Source: Microthrixaceae bacterium
GTDB lineage: Bacteria > Actinomycetota > Acidimicrobiia > Acidimicrobiales > Microtrichaceae
DNA: 64,000 bases
NCBI GenBank assembly: GCA_020637215.1
Contig: JACJWI010000004.1
Coordinates: forward strand, 248,001 to 312,000
Direction of reading: 5' to 3'
The translations under genes were made by a program, and so were the position numbers. Under the pieces are notes generated by a model. That model ran no database searches, was not told where the DNA came from, and saw only the letters and a program-made list of their open reading frames with translations. Within the stretch, counting starts at the first letter, position 1. Each line of letters opens with the position of its first letter. Positions 37,209 through 46,502 of this stretch are shown here, piece after piece.

Positions 37209-38399
37209 ATGTCCGATCGGCCACCACCCGACCCGTTCGCTCCCGCTCGCCTCGGCCCGCTGACCCTGCGCAACCGCACCATCAAGGCCGCCACCTTCGA
37301 GGGCGTCATGCGCAACGGTGCCGTCAGCGACGAGCTGATCGAGTTCCACCGCAGGGTCGCCGCCGGCGGCGTCGGGATGACCACCGTCGCCTACTGCGCC
37401 GTGTCCCGGGACGGTCGGGTGCAGCGCCACACCCTGGTGATGGAACCGGAACGGGTGCCCGACCTCACTCGCCTCACCGAGGCCGTGCACTCCGAGGGAG
37501 CCGCGATCCAGGCTCAGCTCGGCCACGCCGGGTTGGTGGCCAACACCCGCTCCAACGGCATGCCCACCCTGGCCCCCTCCACCCGGTTCAGCGCACCGGC
37601 CATGGCCCGGGTCCGCGGCGCCACCCCCGAACAGCTCGACCGCGTGGTCGACGACTTCGCCACCGCCACCCGGGTGGCCGCCGACTCGGGGTTCGACTCC
37701 GTCGAGGTCCACCTGGGCCACAACTACCTGCTCAGCTCGTTCATGAGCCCGAACCTCAACCGCCGGACCGACCGCTACGGCGGCTCGCTCGAGAACCGCA
37801 GCGCCTTCCCACGACGAGTGCTGGCAAAGGTGCGGGAGACCGCTCCGGACCACATGGCGGTCACCGCCAAGTTCAACATGGCCGACGGCGTCGACGCCGG
37901 GCTATGGCTGGACGAGAGCCTGCCGATCGCCCAGATGATCGAGGCCGACGGGCACCTCGACGCCCTCCAGCTCACCGGGGGCAGCTCGCTGCTCAACGGC
38001 ATGTACTTCTTCCGCGGCGACGTCCCGCTCAAGGAGTTCCGGGCCAGCCAACCCGCCGTGGTCGGCTTCGGCCTGCGGTTCTACGGCCCCAAGCTGTTCC
38101 CGCACTACCCGTTCGAGGAGGGGTTCTTCCTGCCGTTCGCGCGGCAGTTCCGCGACGAGCTGAAGATGCCGCTCGTGCTGCTCGGCGGCATCAACCGCCG
38201 CGACACCGTCGATCAGGCGATGGCCGAGGGCTTCGAGTTCGTCGCCATGGCCCGGGCGCTGCTGCGCGAACCCGACCTGGTGAACCGGATGCAGTCCGAA
38301 CCGCGCCACGAGGGGCTGTGCGTGCACTGCAACAAGTGCCTGCCGACGATCTACACCGGGACCCGCTGCGTGCTGGTCGATCCGACCGTCCCGACCTGA
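37209..38399 (+). CDS. NADH:flavin oxidoreductase, Old Yellow Enzyme family
   Basis: 396-residue FMN TIM-barrel ene-reductase. LGPLTLRNRTIKAATFEG is the usual first strand, QLGHAG and FDSVEVHLGHNYLLSSFMSPNLNRRTDRYGGSLENR carry the FMN- and substrate-binding residues, and VLLGGINRRDT and FEFVAMARALLREPDLVNRM are conserved near the end. A Cys-rich LCVHCNKCLP tail resembles the start of an iron-sulfur cluster site found in 2,4-dienoyl-CoA reductase-like members, but the protein ends there. ATG at 37209. Confidence 0.86.
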   Translation: MSDRPPPDPFAPARLGPLTLRNRTIKAATFEGVMRNGAVSDELIEFHRRVAAGGVGMTTVAYCAVSRDGRVQRHTLVMEPERVPDLTRLTEAVHSEGAAIQAQLGHAGLVANTRSNGMPTLAPSTRFSAPAMARVRGATPEQLDRVVDDFATATRVAADSGFDSVEVHLGHNYLLSSFMSPNLNRRTDRYGGSLENRSAFPRRVLAKVRETAPDHMAVTAKFNMADGVDAGLWLDESLPIAQMIEADGHLDALQLTGGSSLLNGMYFFRGDVPLKEFRASQPAVVGFGLRFYGPKLFPHYPFEEGFFLPFARQFRDELKMPLVLLGGINRRDTVDQAMAEGFEFVAMARALLREPDLVNRMQSEPRHEGLCVHCNKCLPTIYTGTRCVLVDPTVPT

Positions 38400-38418
38400 G
38401 CGGTCCCGTCCGGCGCCG

Positions 38419-39234
38419 TCACTCGCTGGTCGGCCCGCGGAACTCCGGAGCCCGCTTCTCGCGATGCGACGCCAGGCCCTCGGCCGCGTCGGGCCCACCG
38501 AACCCGTAGAACTCGAGCCCCCACGAGGCGTCGAAGATCGACGAGTGGTCGCGGTACCAGTTGTTGAGCGCGTGCTTGGTCCAGCGGATCGCGGACGGCG
38601 ACCCTGCTGCCAACTGCTCGGCCACCGCCAGCGCCCGCGCCTGGACCTGGTCGTCGTCGACGCAGATCGACACCAGGCCGATCCGTTCGGCCTCCTCGCC
38701 GCTGAGCGTGTCGCAGGTCAGCAGGTAGTACTTGGCCTTGGCCATGCCGCACAGCAGCGGCCAGCACACCGCGGCGTGGTCACCGGCGGCGACGCCCAAC
38801 CGGGTGTGGCCGTCGATGATGCGCGCTGTGCGAGCCGCGACCGACACGTCGGCCAGCAGCCCGGCGACCAGACCGGCGCCGACCGCCGGGCCGTGCATGG
38901 CCGACACGATCGGCTTGGAGCAGTCGATCACGTTGAACACCAGGTCCCGCGCCTCTCGCAGGACCCGCGTGCGCACGGCGAAGTCCTCGATCATCCCGTC
39001 GAGCAGCTCGAAGCTGCCCCCCGCCGAGAACGCCCGACCGGCGCCGCGCAGGAGCGCGACCCGGGTGTCGGGGTCGCGGGCCACGGCGAGCCACACGTCC
39101 GCGAGCTCGCGATGGACATCGGCGTCGACCGCGTTGAGTCCGGGGCCGTCGAGGGTGATGCGCAGAACGCCGTCGGAGGGGCGATCGAACTGCAGGTGCG
39201 GGAAGTCGTCGTAGAGGTGATCCACGTCGGTCAC
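38419..39234 (-). CDS. enoyl-CoA hydratase/isomerase family protein
   Basis: 271-residue crotonase-fold enzyme. The oxyanion-hole region AFSAGGSFELLDG and the second loop MHGPAVGAGLVAGLLADV are clear. GTG at 39234 is the best start; the open frame to 40572 is antisense to the aminotransferase gene. The substrate, some enoyl-CoA, is unknown. Convergent with the OYE gene and divergent from the aminotransferase gene. Confidence 0.84.
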   Translation of the reverse strand: MTDVDHLYDDFPHLQFDRPSDGVLRITLDGPGLNAVDADVHRELADVWLAVARDPDTRVALLRGAGRAFSAGGSFELLDGMIEDFAVRTRVLREARDLVFNVIDCSKPIVSAMHGPAVGAGLVAGLLADVSVAARTARIIDGHTRLGVAAGDHAAVCWPLLCGMAKAKYYLLTCDTLSGEEAERIGLVSICVDDDQVQARALAVAEQLAAGSPSAIRWTKHALNNWYRDHSSIFDASWGLEFYGFGGPDAAEGLASHREKRAPEFRGPTSE

Positions 39235-39339
39235 GCTAACGGGGTCGATCGACCCGGGCCGCGGCCGGGAACGGGATCGCTCGCCGATCCCACCTCGGCG
39301 GCGTAGCGTCGGGGCGTCGCCGAACCAGGACCGATAACC

Positions 39340-40734
39340 GTGTCTTCGCCCGTCCCCACCACCTCGTCCTCCTCGTCCAACCCGACGGCGGGACCCACCG
39401 CCGCCACCTCGCCCTTCTGGGGCCACTTCACCGCCATGGGCGACGATCCGTTGCCCGTCATGGTCCGCGGCGAGGGCTGCTACGTCTGGGACCGCGCCGG
39501 GAACCGGTACCTGGACGGCCTGTCCGGCCTGTTCACGGTGCAGGTGGGCCACGGTCGCCGGGAGCTGGCCGCCGCCGCATCGGAGCAGATGTCGACGTTG
39601 GCCTACTTCCCGATCTGGTCCTACGCGACCGAGCCCGCGCTGGCGCTGGCCGAGCGGCTGACCGGGATGGCTCCCGGCGACCTCGACCGCGTGTTCTTCA
39701 CCACCGGAGGGAGCGAGGCTGTCGACACCGCCTGGAAGCTCGCCCGCCAGTACTTCAAGGCGGTCGGCCAGCCCGATCGCACCAAGGTGATCTCGCGCGA
39801 CCTCGCCTACCACGGCACCACGATGGGAGCGCTGTCGATCACCGGCCTGCCAGCCATCAAGGAGCCGTTCGAGCCGCTGGTCCCCGGCGCGGTCAAGGTC
39901 CGCCACACCAGCTCCTTCCGATCCGGACACGACTTCGACGAGGAGTGGGGCGAGATCTGCGCTCGCGACATCGAGGACCGGATCCTCATGGAGGGCCCCG
40001 ACACGGTCGCCGCGGTCTACCTGGAGCCGGTGCAGAACACCGGCGGCACGCTGCCTCCGCCGCCGGGGTACTTCGCCCGCGTCCGCGAGATCTGCGACCG
40101 CCACGGCGTCCTGCTGGTGTCCGACGAGGTGATCTGTGCGTTCGGGCGCCTCGGCGAGTGGTTCGGATCGGATCGCTTCGGGTACCGGCCCGACATGATC
40201 ACCTTCGCCAAGGGCGTGACGTCGGGCTACTCGCCGCTCGGCGGGGTGCTCGTCAGCGACCGCCTGGCCCAGCCGTTCGTCGAGGCGCACTCGACCTTCC
40301 TGCACGGCATCACCTTCGGCGGCCACCCGGTGAGCTGCGCGGTCGCCATGGCCAACCTGGACCTGATGGAGCACGAGGACCTGCTCGGCAACGTGAGCCG
40401 GAGGGCGTCGGGCTTCCAGGAGCGCCTCGAGGGCCTGCTCGACCTGCCGATCGTGGGCGACGTCCGAGGCGACGGGTTCCTGCGCACCGTCGAGCTGGTC
40501 CGGGACCCCGACACGCTCGAGACCTTCACCGACGAGGAATGCGCCTGGCTGCTCAAGGGCCAGATCTCGCACCGGCTGTTCGAGTCGGGACTGATGTGCC
40601 GCTCCGACGACCGCTCCGATCCGATGATCCTGCTGTCACCGCCGTTGATCGCCGGCGACGACGAGCTCGATCTGATCGAGTCGGTGCTGCGATCGGTGCT
40701 GACCGAGGCGTGGACCTCGCTGCAGCACCGCTGA
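39340..40734 (+). CDS. class III aminotransferase (PLP-dependent)
   Basis: 464-residue aminotransferase of the omega-amino acid type. TTGGSEAVDTAWKLARQY binds the cofactor phosphate, YHGTTMGALSITG follows, SDEVICAFGRLG contains the Asp contacting the pyridine ring, and the Schiff-base Lys is in TFAKGVTSGYSPLGG. Resembles beta-alanine:pyruvate or putrescine/taurine-type transaminases. GTG at 39340. A compound palindrome separates it from the RNB gene downstream. Confidence 0.87.
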   Translation: MSSPVPTTSSSSSNPTAGPTAATSPFWGHFTAMGDDPLPVMVRGEGCYVWDRAGNRYLDGLSGLFTVQVGHGRRELAAAASEQMSTLAYFPIWSYATEPALALAERLTGMAPGDLDRVFFTTGGSEAVDTAWKLARQYFKAVGQPDRTKVISRDLAYHGTTMGALSITGLPAIKEPFEPLVPGAVKVRHTSSFRSGHDFDEEWGEICARDIEDRILMEGPDTVAAVYLEPVQNTGGTLPPPPGYFARVREICDRHGVLLVSDEVICAFGRLGEWFGSDRFGYRPDMITFAKGVTSGYSPLGGVLVSDRLAQPFVEAHSTFLHGITFGGHPVSCAVAMANLDLMEHEDLLGNVSRRASGFQERLEGLLDLPIVGDVRGDGFLRTVELVRDPDTLETFTDEECAWLLKGQISHRLFESGLMCRSDDRSDPMILLSPPLIAGDDELDLIESVLRSVLTEAWTSLQHR

Positions 40735-40750
40735 CCGGCCCGCTCCCCCG

Positions 40751-40837
40751 CGTTGTCCCGCACCCTCGCTGTGTCCCGCTCCCTCGCTTTGTCCCGCACA
40801 GGCGCGGTGATCACCGCGCCTGTGCGGGACGAAGCGA
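40751..40837. repeat. tandem 18-mers leading into a 54-bp near-perfect palindrome
   Basis: Two and a half 18-base direct repeats (TTGTCCCGCACCCTCGCT, GTGTCCCGCTCCCTCGCT, TTGTCCCGCAC) run into an inverted repeat at 40784-40837. Its arms are 27 bases with one mismatch, centred on GGTGA/TCACC. It lies 49 bases after the aminotransferase stop. The right arm is probably read as the first codons of the RNB gene. May act as terminator, as a control site for RNB translation, or both. Confidence 0.75.
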
Positions 40838-42318
40838 GTCCGGACGAGCGGATCCGACGGGGCCTGAGGGAGCTGCGCGAGGAGCTCGCGCTCCCCCGGG
40901 AGTTCCCGCCCGAGGTGCTCGCGGCGGCAGACCTGGCCGCCCGCGCCGGTGGACTCGCCGGTGACACCGCAGCCGGTCGCCGGCGCCGGGACCTGACCGG
41001 GATCGACTTCGTGACGATCGATCCGCCAGGCAGCACCGACCTGGACCAGGCGGTCCACATCGAACGTCGCGGTCAGGGGTTCCGGGTCCGCTACGCCATC
41101 GCGGACGTGGCCGCCTTCGTCGGCGTCGGTGGCCCGCTCGACGACGAGTGCCGGGCGCGGGGCGTCACGATCTACCTGCCCGACGGTCGGATCCCGCTGC
41201 ACCCACCGGTGCTGAGCGAGCATGCCGCGTCGCTGCGAGCGGGTGAGGACCGACCGGCGCTGGTGTGGCAGCTCGATCTCGATGCCGACGGGTCGGTCGA
41301 CGAGGTCGTGCTCGAGCGTGCCGTCGTGCGCTCCCGGGCCGAGCTCGACTACCCGTCCCTGCAGCGGTCGCTCGACGACGGCGATCCCGCGAGCCGGCCG
41401 GAGGTCGCGACGTTGCTGGCCGAGGTGGGACGGCTCCGGCAGGACCGGGCCGCCGAGCGAGGCGCGGTGTCGTTGCCGCTCCCGGACCAGGAGGTGGTCA
41501 TCGGCGCCGACGGGCACATCGGTCTGACCTTCCGGGCTCCCCTTCCGGTCGAGGACTGGAACGCGCAGATCTCCCTGATGACCGGCATGGCCGCGGCGCG
41601 GATCATGGTGGACGACGGCGTGGGCGTGCTGCGGACCCTGCCACCGCCCGATGGGCACACCGTGGCCGAATTGCGGGCCGACGCCGCCGCACTCGGTGTC
41701 GACTGGGGGCCGGAGGACAGCTACGCCGATGTGATCAGGTCGCTGGATCCGGCGTTCCCCGACCAGGCTGCGTTCGCGACCCAGGCGGCCCGGCTGCTCC
41801 GCGGATCGGGCTACGCGGCGTTCGACCGCCGGGCGGGCATCGCCCCACCTGAGGGCTCCGACGCCGAGCACTCCGCGCTGGCCGCCCCCTACGCCCACGT
41901 CACGGCACCGCTGCGACGCCTCGTCGACCGGTTCGCCAACGAGGTCGTTCTGGCCTGCTGCGCCGGAGCCGAAGTCGCCGACGACGTCCGCGCCGCGCTT
42001 GCTGTGCTGCCCGAGCTCATGGCATCGGCACGGCGCCGGGAGTCGCAGGCCGACTCCGGCGCCCGGGACCTGGTCGAACAGGTCATCCTGTCCGGTCATG
42101 TCGGTCAACCGCTCGACGCGGTGGTCGTCGGAGTCGACCGACACGGCCTGCGCCTCCAGGTGCGCGACCCGGCCGTGCTCGGCCGTGTCGACACGGCGAC
42201 GGCCGCGTCGTTCCACCTGGGTCAGGAGGTCGTGGTCACCGCCGACGACGCGGGCTCGCTGGAGCTGTCGGCGCCGCCCTCGGACCGACACGCCGATGGA
42301 CGCGAGGTCGAGGCCTGA
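40822..42318 (+). CDS. RNB domain ribonuclease (RNase II/R family)
   Basis: About 498-residue 3'-5' exoribonuclease of the compact actinobacterial type. The catalytic Asp cluster is in DFVTIDPPGSTDLDQAVHI, with IADVAAFV and LPLPDQEV downstream and APYAHVTAPLRRLVDRFANE near the C-terminus (RNA-binding loop). The start is uncertain: the frame is open back to a TTG at 40753 through the repeat. GTG at 40822 leaves the conserved REELALPREFPPEVL segment intact. If correct, the first codons lie in the palindrome's right arm, so mRNA folding could restrict translation. Confidence 0.8.
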   Translation: MRDEASPDERIRRGLRELREELALPREFPPEVLAAADLAARAGGLAGDTAAGRRRRDLTGIDFVTIDPPGSTDLDQAVHIERRGQGFRVRYAIADVAAFVGVGGPLDDECRARGVTIYLPDGRIPLHPPVLSEHAASLRAGEDRPALVWQLDLDADGSVDEVVLERAVVRSRAELDYPSLQRSLDDGDPASRPEVATLLAEVGRLRQDRAAERGAVSLPLPDQEVVIGADGHIGLTFRAPLPVEDWNAQISLMTGMAAARIMVDDGVGVLRTLPPPDGHTVAELRADAAALGVDWGPEDSYADVIRSLDPAFPDQAAFATQAARLLRGSGYAAFDRRAGIAPPEGSDAEHSALAAPYAHVTAPLRRLVDRFANEVVLACCAGAEVADDVRAALAVLPELMASARRRESQADSGARDLVEQVILSGHVGQPLDAVVVGVDRHGLRLQVRDPAVLGRVDTATAASFHLGQEVVVTADDAGSLELSAPPSDRHADGREVEA

Positions 42319-42336
42319 TCGTCGAACGGTCTCCCG

Positions 42337-43605
42337 TCATCGGCCGGTCGCCCATCGCCGGGCCAGCTCCGCCGACGGCTTGGGGCTGCGGTCCCGGTCG
42401 ATCAGACCGAACGCCGCATCGAACCCCAGACCCCACTCGTAGTTGTCCACGCCGGTCCAGTGGAAGAAGCCCCGGACGTCGATCCCGTCGGCGACCGCGT
42501 CACGGGTGATCTCCAGGCAGTCGGTCAGGTACTGGCACCGCTGCTCGTCGTCGTCGTCGGCGGTCCAGGTCCCCAGGCCGCACTCGGAGACAACGAGCGG
42601 CCGGCCGGGGAGGTCGTCGGCCAGCCGCTCCAGGCAGATGCGAAGGCCCTCGGCCCACGGTGGGAGACCGAGCGGCCCGGGACGGATCCCCGCCGGGTGC
42701 GGGACGAACGTGTTGTCCGCCGTGACCCCGAGCGCGTGGTAGTAGCTGAAGCCGATCAGGTCGAACGCTCCGGCCATCTCGGGGGCCTCGATCGGGGCAC
42801 GGCCCGGGACGTGGAGCAACCCGTCGCGCATCGCCCGGATCCAGGTCCGCCAGACCACCTCGTCGACCAACTCGGCGTTGGCCCGCGCCGCCGCGGTCCG
42901 CCGCTCGTCCTCGCCGGCGGTCGCCGCGAACACCGGCATGAGGCTGTGGATCGTGCAGGTGGGCTGGTCCCCCGAGCGCAGGACCCTCCACGCCTCGTGC
43001 TCGGCCAGCAGCACCGCCTCGAGTGCTTCCGCGAACCGCTCCGGGTCCCGGCGTCCCGGCGGGATCGTGCCGAGGAGCCACCCGAGCATCGCGTAGGCCA
43101 CCGGTTCGTTGACCGGCATCCAGCCGTGGACCAGGTCGCCGAAGGTCTCCCCGACCCAGTCGACGTGTCGGGGCCACGTGCGGGACCGACCTCCCGGTTC
43201 GAGGAAGCCGCCCTGGTCCTCGCTGAACCAGCCGGGCAGGTCGAAGTGGTGCAGGCAGACCCACACCGAGATGCCGGCGTCGCGGGCCGCGGTCAGCACC
43301 GCTCGGTAGTGCTCGACCGCCGCAGGATCGTGGCGACCGGGATGCGGTTCGAGCCGGGCCCAGTCGAGCGACAACCGATGGTGGGTCAGGCCGAGCTCGG
43401 CGAGCTGGGCGAAGTCCTCCTGGTAGCGCACCCCGAACCCGTTGCCGTCCCCCGACCGGGGGGCGCGACCGGCTGCCTCCCACGCGTACCAGTCGCTGCG
43501 CGGCGCCGCTCCCTCGGTCTGCAGCGACGAGGCACCGGTCCCCCACATGAACCCGTCGGGGAGGCCGTCGCTCCCAGTGGTTCGGGCCGTCGACTCTGCA
43601 GGCAT
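42337..43605 (-). CDS. glycoside hydrolase family 1 (beta-glucosidase-like)
   Basis: 422-residue GH1 TIM barrel, shorter than typical (~450). It starts with FMWGTGASSLQTEGAA, has HHFDLPGWF, acid/base Glu in MPVNEPVAYAML, FIGFSYYHA-like ring (DLIGFSYYHALGV) and FFHWTGVDNYEWGLGF at the end. The nucleophile motif reads VVSECG where most members have ITENG; the Glu is kept. ATG at 43605 leaves 37 bases after the P450 gene. Hydrolysis of beta-glycosides is likely; substrate not known. Confidence 0.83.
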   Translation of the reverse strand: MPAESTARTTGSDGLPDGFMWGTGASSLQTEGAAPRSDWYAWEAAGRAPRSGDGNGFGVRYQEDFAQLAELGLTHHRLSLDWARLEPHPGRHDPAAVEHYRAVLTAARDAGISVWVCLHHFDLPGWFSEDQGGFLEPGGRSRTWPRHVDWVGETFGDLVHGWMPVNEPVAYAMLGWLLGTIPPGRRDPERFAEALEAVLLAEHEAWRVLRSGDQPTCTIHSLMPVFAATAGEDERRTAAARANAELVDEVVWRTWIRAMRDGLLHVPGRAPIEAPEMAGAFDLIGFSYYHALGVTADNTFVPHPAGIRPGPLGLPPWAEGLRICLERLADDLPGRPLVVSECGLGTWTADDDDEQRCQYLTDCLEITRDAVADGIDVRGFFHWTGVDNYEWGLGFDAAFGLIDRDRSPKPSAELARRWATGR

Positions 43606-43642
43606 GTCAGATCCTGCCCTGCGGTCCGGCTGGCCGCCGGGC

Positions 43643-44902
43643 TCAGCGCAGCGTGTAGCGGATCGGAAGGTGCTTGACCCCGCTGACGAAGTGCGCGCCG
43701 GACCACGCTGGCTCACCGTCGAGCTCGATGGTGTCGACCCGCTCGAGCACCTTGGCCAGCAGCGTCCGGACCTCCCGTCGCGCGACCTGGGACCCCAGGC
43801 AGTAGTGCATGCCCAGGCCGAAGCTCAGGAGCTGGTCCGCGTCGGGACGACCGATGTCGAAGCGCATCGGGTCGACGAACACGTCCTCGTCGCGGTTGGC
43901 CGACGGGTACGACGTCAGCACCGCGTCCCCAGCCGCGATCGGCACGCCGCCGATCTCGGTGTCGGCCTGGGCCCAGCGCATGAAGCTGCGCACCGGCGTG
44001 GTCCAGCGGATCATCTCCTCGGCCGCCGCCCCGGCGAGCGTCGGGTCGTCCTGGATCGCCCGCAGCTGGTCGGGGTGGGCGAGCAGCCGCTCGAGGCCGC
44101 CGGAGAGGGCGAACGAGGTGGTGTCGTGTCCTGCGGTCGCGACGATGATGTAGTACCAGAGCCGCTCACGTTCCCCCATCGGTGCCCCGTCGACCATCCC
44201 GTTGGCGATCACGGTGGCCAGGTCGTCGGTCGGGTTCTCGCGCCGCTCGTCGCTGAGGGCGTCGAAGTACTCCTCGAAGCGGTTGATCGACGAGGTGATG
44301 GCCGCCAACGGGTCCGAGAAGTCGCCCAGGTACTCGGGATCCGCGGCGCCGAAGAGCCCCTGGGTGAGCGACAGCATGAGGGGCTCGTCGCTCTGGGGAA
44401 CCCCGAAGATGCTCATGATCACCCGGATGGTGAAGGGCTGGGCGACGTCCGCGGCGAAGTCGCAGCGCCCGTCCATCGCGGCCATCTTGTCGACGAACTC
44501 GTCCGCGATGGACTCGATGGTCGGTTGGAGGTGACGGACCGCGGCGGGCTTGAACCAGTCGTTGGTGACCGAGCGCAGCTTGTTGTGCACGTCGCCGTGG
44601 ATGTGCACCAGGGTGCGGGGCAGCTCGATGCCGAAGGCCTGGAGCATGTCGTACTGGAGGTCCGGGCCCGGCGCCGACTTCTCGGTGTTGAAGAAGACGT
44701 CGCTGCGACGCGACACCTCGAACACGTCCGCGTGCTTGGTGATGGCCCAGAACGGGGTCCAGCCCTCGGCCTCGACGCGCATGACCGGCTCGTCGCGGCG
44801 GATCTCGGCTGCGGTGGCGTGCCAGGCGTCCATGTCGGCGAACGCCTCGGGCGTGATGAAGATCCGACCCCGCGGATCGGTCGAGATGGCGACCTCGGTC
44901 AT
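43643..44902 (-). CDS. cytochrome P450
   Basis: 419-residue bacterial P450 monooxygenase. The I-helix oxygen motif is AGHDTTS, the ExxR motif EEMIRW is followed by TPVRSFMR, and the heme-binding loop FGLGMHYCLGSQVAR carries the axial Cys. Resembles the CYP125/CYP142-CYP124-like actinobacterial group acting on steroids or fatty chains, but this is only a guess. ATG at 44902 with GGGGGA upstream is chosen; the open frame runs through the family II palindrome and is not used. Redox partner not nearby. Confidence 0.88.
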   Translation of the reverse strand: MTEVAISTDPRGRIFITPEAFADMDAWHATAAEIRRDEPVMRVEAEGWTPFWAITKHADVFEVSRRSDVFFNTEKSAPGPDLQYDMLQAFGIELPRTLVHIHGDVHNKLRSVTNDWFKPAAVRHLQPTIESIADEFVDKMAAMDGRCDFAADVAQPFTIRVIMSIFGVPQSDEPLMLSLTQGLFGAADPEYLGDFSDPLAAITSSINRFEEYFDALSDERRENPTDDLATVIANGMVDGAPMGERERLWYYIIVATAGHDTTSFALSGGLERLLAHPDQLRAIQDDPTLAGAAAEEMIRWTTPVRSFMRWAQADTEIGGVPIAAGDAVLTSYPSANRDEDVFVDPMRFDIGRPDADQLLSFGLGMHYCLGSQVARREVRTLLAKVLERVDTIELDGEPAWSGAHFVSGVKHLPIRYTLR

Positions 44903-45005
44903 GCTCGCTGGTTCCCCCTGTCTCCGGTTCCGGGCCCTCCGACGGGCTCCGGACTGTGCGTCGGGCGAGGGTAGCCGCCCCCACCACCCGTGCTGCCCGT
45001 TCTGC

Positions 45006-45059
45006 CCGTTCTGTAGTGCGAGATCCAGGTGTTCACCTGGATCTCGCACTACAGAACGG
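45006..45059. terminator. family II palindrome: perfect 26-bp arms after efeB
   Basis: A perfect inverted repeat with 26-base arms (CCGTTCTGTAGTGCGAGATC then CAGGTG) around a TT centre. The arm sequence is the same as at 11218-11273, some 34 kb away. An extra partial CCCGTTCTG precedes it. It lies 12 bases after the efeB stop (minus strand) and upstream of the P450 promoter, so it probably ends the efe transcript. Confidence 0.78.
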
Positions 45060-45071
45060 AGAGGGGGGGGA

Positions 45072-46442
45072 TCAGGCGAACAGGTCCTGGCCGACCCAGC
45101 GTCCCGGGCCGGTGACCCCCGGCGGCACGGCGAAAAGTCCCGAGCCGGTGTGGACCAGGTACTCCATCAGCAGGTCGTCGCGGGACAGCTTGGTCTGCAT
45201 CGGCACGTACTGGGTGCGGGGATCGCGGACGAACGCGATGAAGAAGAGCCCCGCGTCCAGCCGACCGAGTCCGTCGGTGCCGTCGGTGAAGTTATAGCCC
45301 CGCCGCAGGATCTGAACGCCGTCGTTGTCGTCGGGGTGCGCCAGCCGGACGTGCGACATCAGGGCGATCTTCGGCTCACCGTCGGGACCCTCGGCGTCGA
45401 AGTCGGGCTCGGTGAACTCGGTCCCCCCGCTGAGCGGAGCACCCTCGCCCTTGTCCCGGCCGAAGATCATCTCCTGCTCGCGCATCGAGGTGCGATCCCA
45501 GGTCTCGATGTGCATGCTGATCCGACGCGAGACCAGGTAGGAACCGCCGGCCATCCAGGCCGCGGCGGGATCGTCGTCCTTGCCGACCCAGATGAACTCG
45601 TCGAGCAGGTCCGGCTCCTCGGCCTTGAGGTTCGCGGTCCCGTCCTTGAACCCGAACAGGTTCCGAGGCGTGTCCTGTGTGGTGGAGGTCGACGACGTCC
45701 GACCGAAGCCGAGCTGGGACCAGCGGACCGAGACGACCCCGAAGCCGATGCGGGCCAGGTTGCGCACCGCGTGCACCGCCACCTGCGGATCGTGGGCGCA
45801 GGCCTGCACGCACAGGTCGCCGCCGCTGCGGGCCGGGTCCAGGCGGTCGGCCGGGAAGTGGGGGAGGTCGATCAACGCCTCGGGGCGACGCTCGGCCAGC
45901 CCGAAGCGGTCCTGTCCGTCCTTGGTGAACAGGGTCGGACCGAAGCCGATGGTGATCGTCAGCTGCGACGGCGGCAGACCGTAGGCCTCGCCGGTGTCGG
46001 CCGGCGGTGCGTCGAGCGGTCCGTTCATGGCCCCGGTGGTTCCGGCGGAGTGACCCTCGGTCATCCGCTCGGCTGCCGCGCTCCACTTCTGCAGGAGCTC
46101 GACGAGCTTCTCGCGGTCGTCGGTGATCACGTCGAAGGCCGCGAAGTGCAGTCGGTCCTGGGCCGGGGTGACGATGCCGGCCTGGTGCTCACCGCGGAAC
46201 GGCACCGCTGCGGCGGCCGCGCCCTCGGACGGGTCCGAGTCGGGCTCGCTGGCCGAGGCGATCGTGGCCCCGGCCGCCACGCCGACCGCCGCGGCACCGA
46301 CGGCGCCGGCGCCGAGCAGCCATCGTCGCGACACCCCGGACCGGTCCGGCTCGTCCGCGCCCGCGCCGTCGCCGGATGCGGTGGCCAGGTCCGCGGTCGA
46401 TCCGTCCCGCTCGACGGTCTCGCCGGTCGTGTCGTCGTCCAT
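45072..46442 (-). CDS. efeB: deferrochelatase/peroxidase EfeB (Dyp-type, Tat-exported)
   Basis: 456-residue DyP-type heme peroxidase. The Tat signal SRRWLLGAGAVGAAAVGVAA follows an acidic 37-residue lead. The DyP motif GFKDGT is in NLFGFKDGTANL, and the proximal heme His region lies further on. EfeB works with EfeO and EfeU in ferrous iron uptake and can extract iron from heme or oxidise Fe(II). Third gene of the efeU-efeO-efeB operon, 60 bases after efeO. ATG at 46442. Confidence 0.88.
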   Translation of the reverse strand: MDDDTTGETVERDGSTADLATASGDGAGADEPDRSGVSRRWLLGAGAVGAAAVGVAAGATIASASEPDSDPSEGAAAAAVPFRGEHQAGIVTPAQDRLHFAAFDVITDDREKLVELLQKWSAAAERMTEGHSAGTTGAMNGPLDAPPADTGEAYGLPPSQLTITIGFGPTLFTKDGQDRFGLAERRPEALIDLPHFPADRLDPARSGGDLCVQACAHDPQVAVHAVRNLARIGFGVVSVRWSQLGFGRTSSTSTTQDTPRNLFGFKDGTANLKAEEPDLLDEFIWVGKDDDPAAAWMAGGSYLVSRRISMHIETWDRTSMREQEMIFGRDKGEGAPLSGGTEFTEPDFDAEGPDGEPKIALMSHVRLAHPDDNDGVQILRRGYNFTDGTDGLGRLDAGLFFIAFVRDPRTQYVPMQTKLSRDDLLMEYLVHTGSGLFAVPPGVTGPGRWVGQDLFA

Positions 46443-46502
46443 GGTTCCTCCTCGGGCCGGGCCGCCGCCCGGACGGCCCGCTGGCGCGTCAGATCAGCTC
46501 GG

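Noticed and set aside
44903..45049. Longer start for the P450 gene through the palindrome
   Set aside because: Extra residues (HLDLALQNG...) are the translated family II repeat and occur elsewhere; the ATG at 44902 has a good ribosome site.
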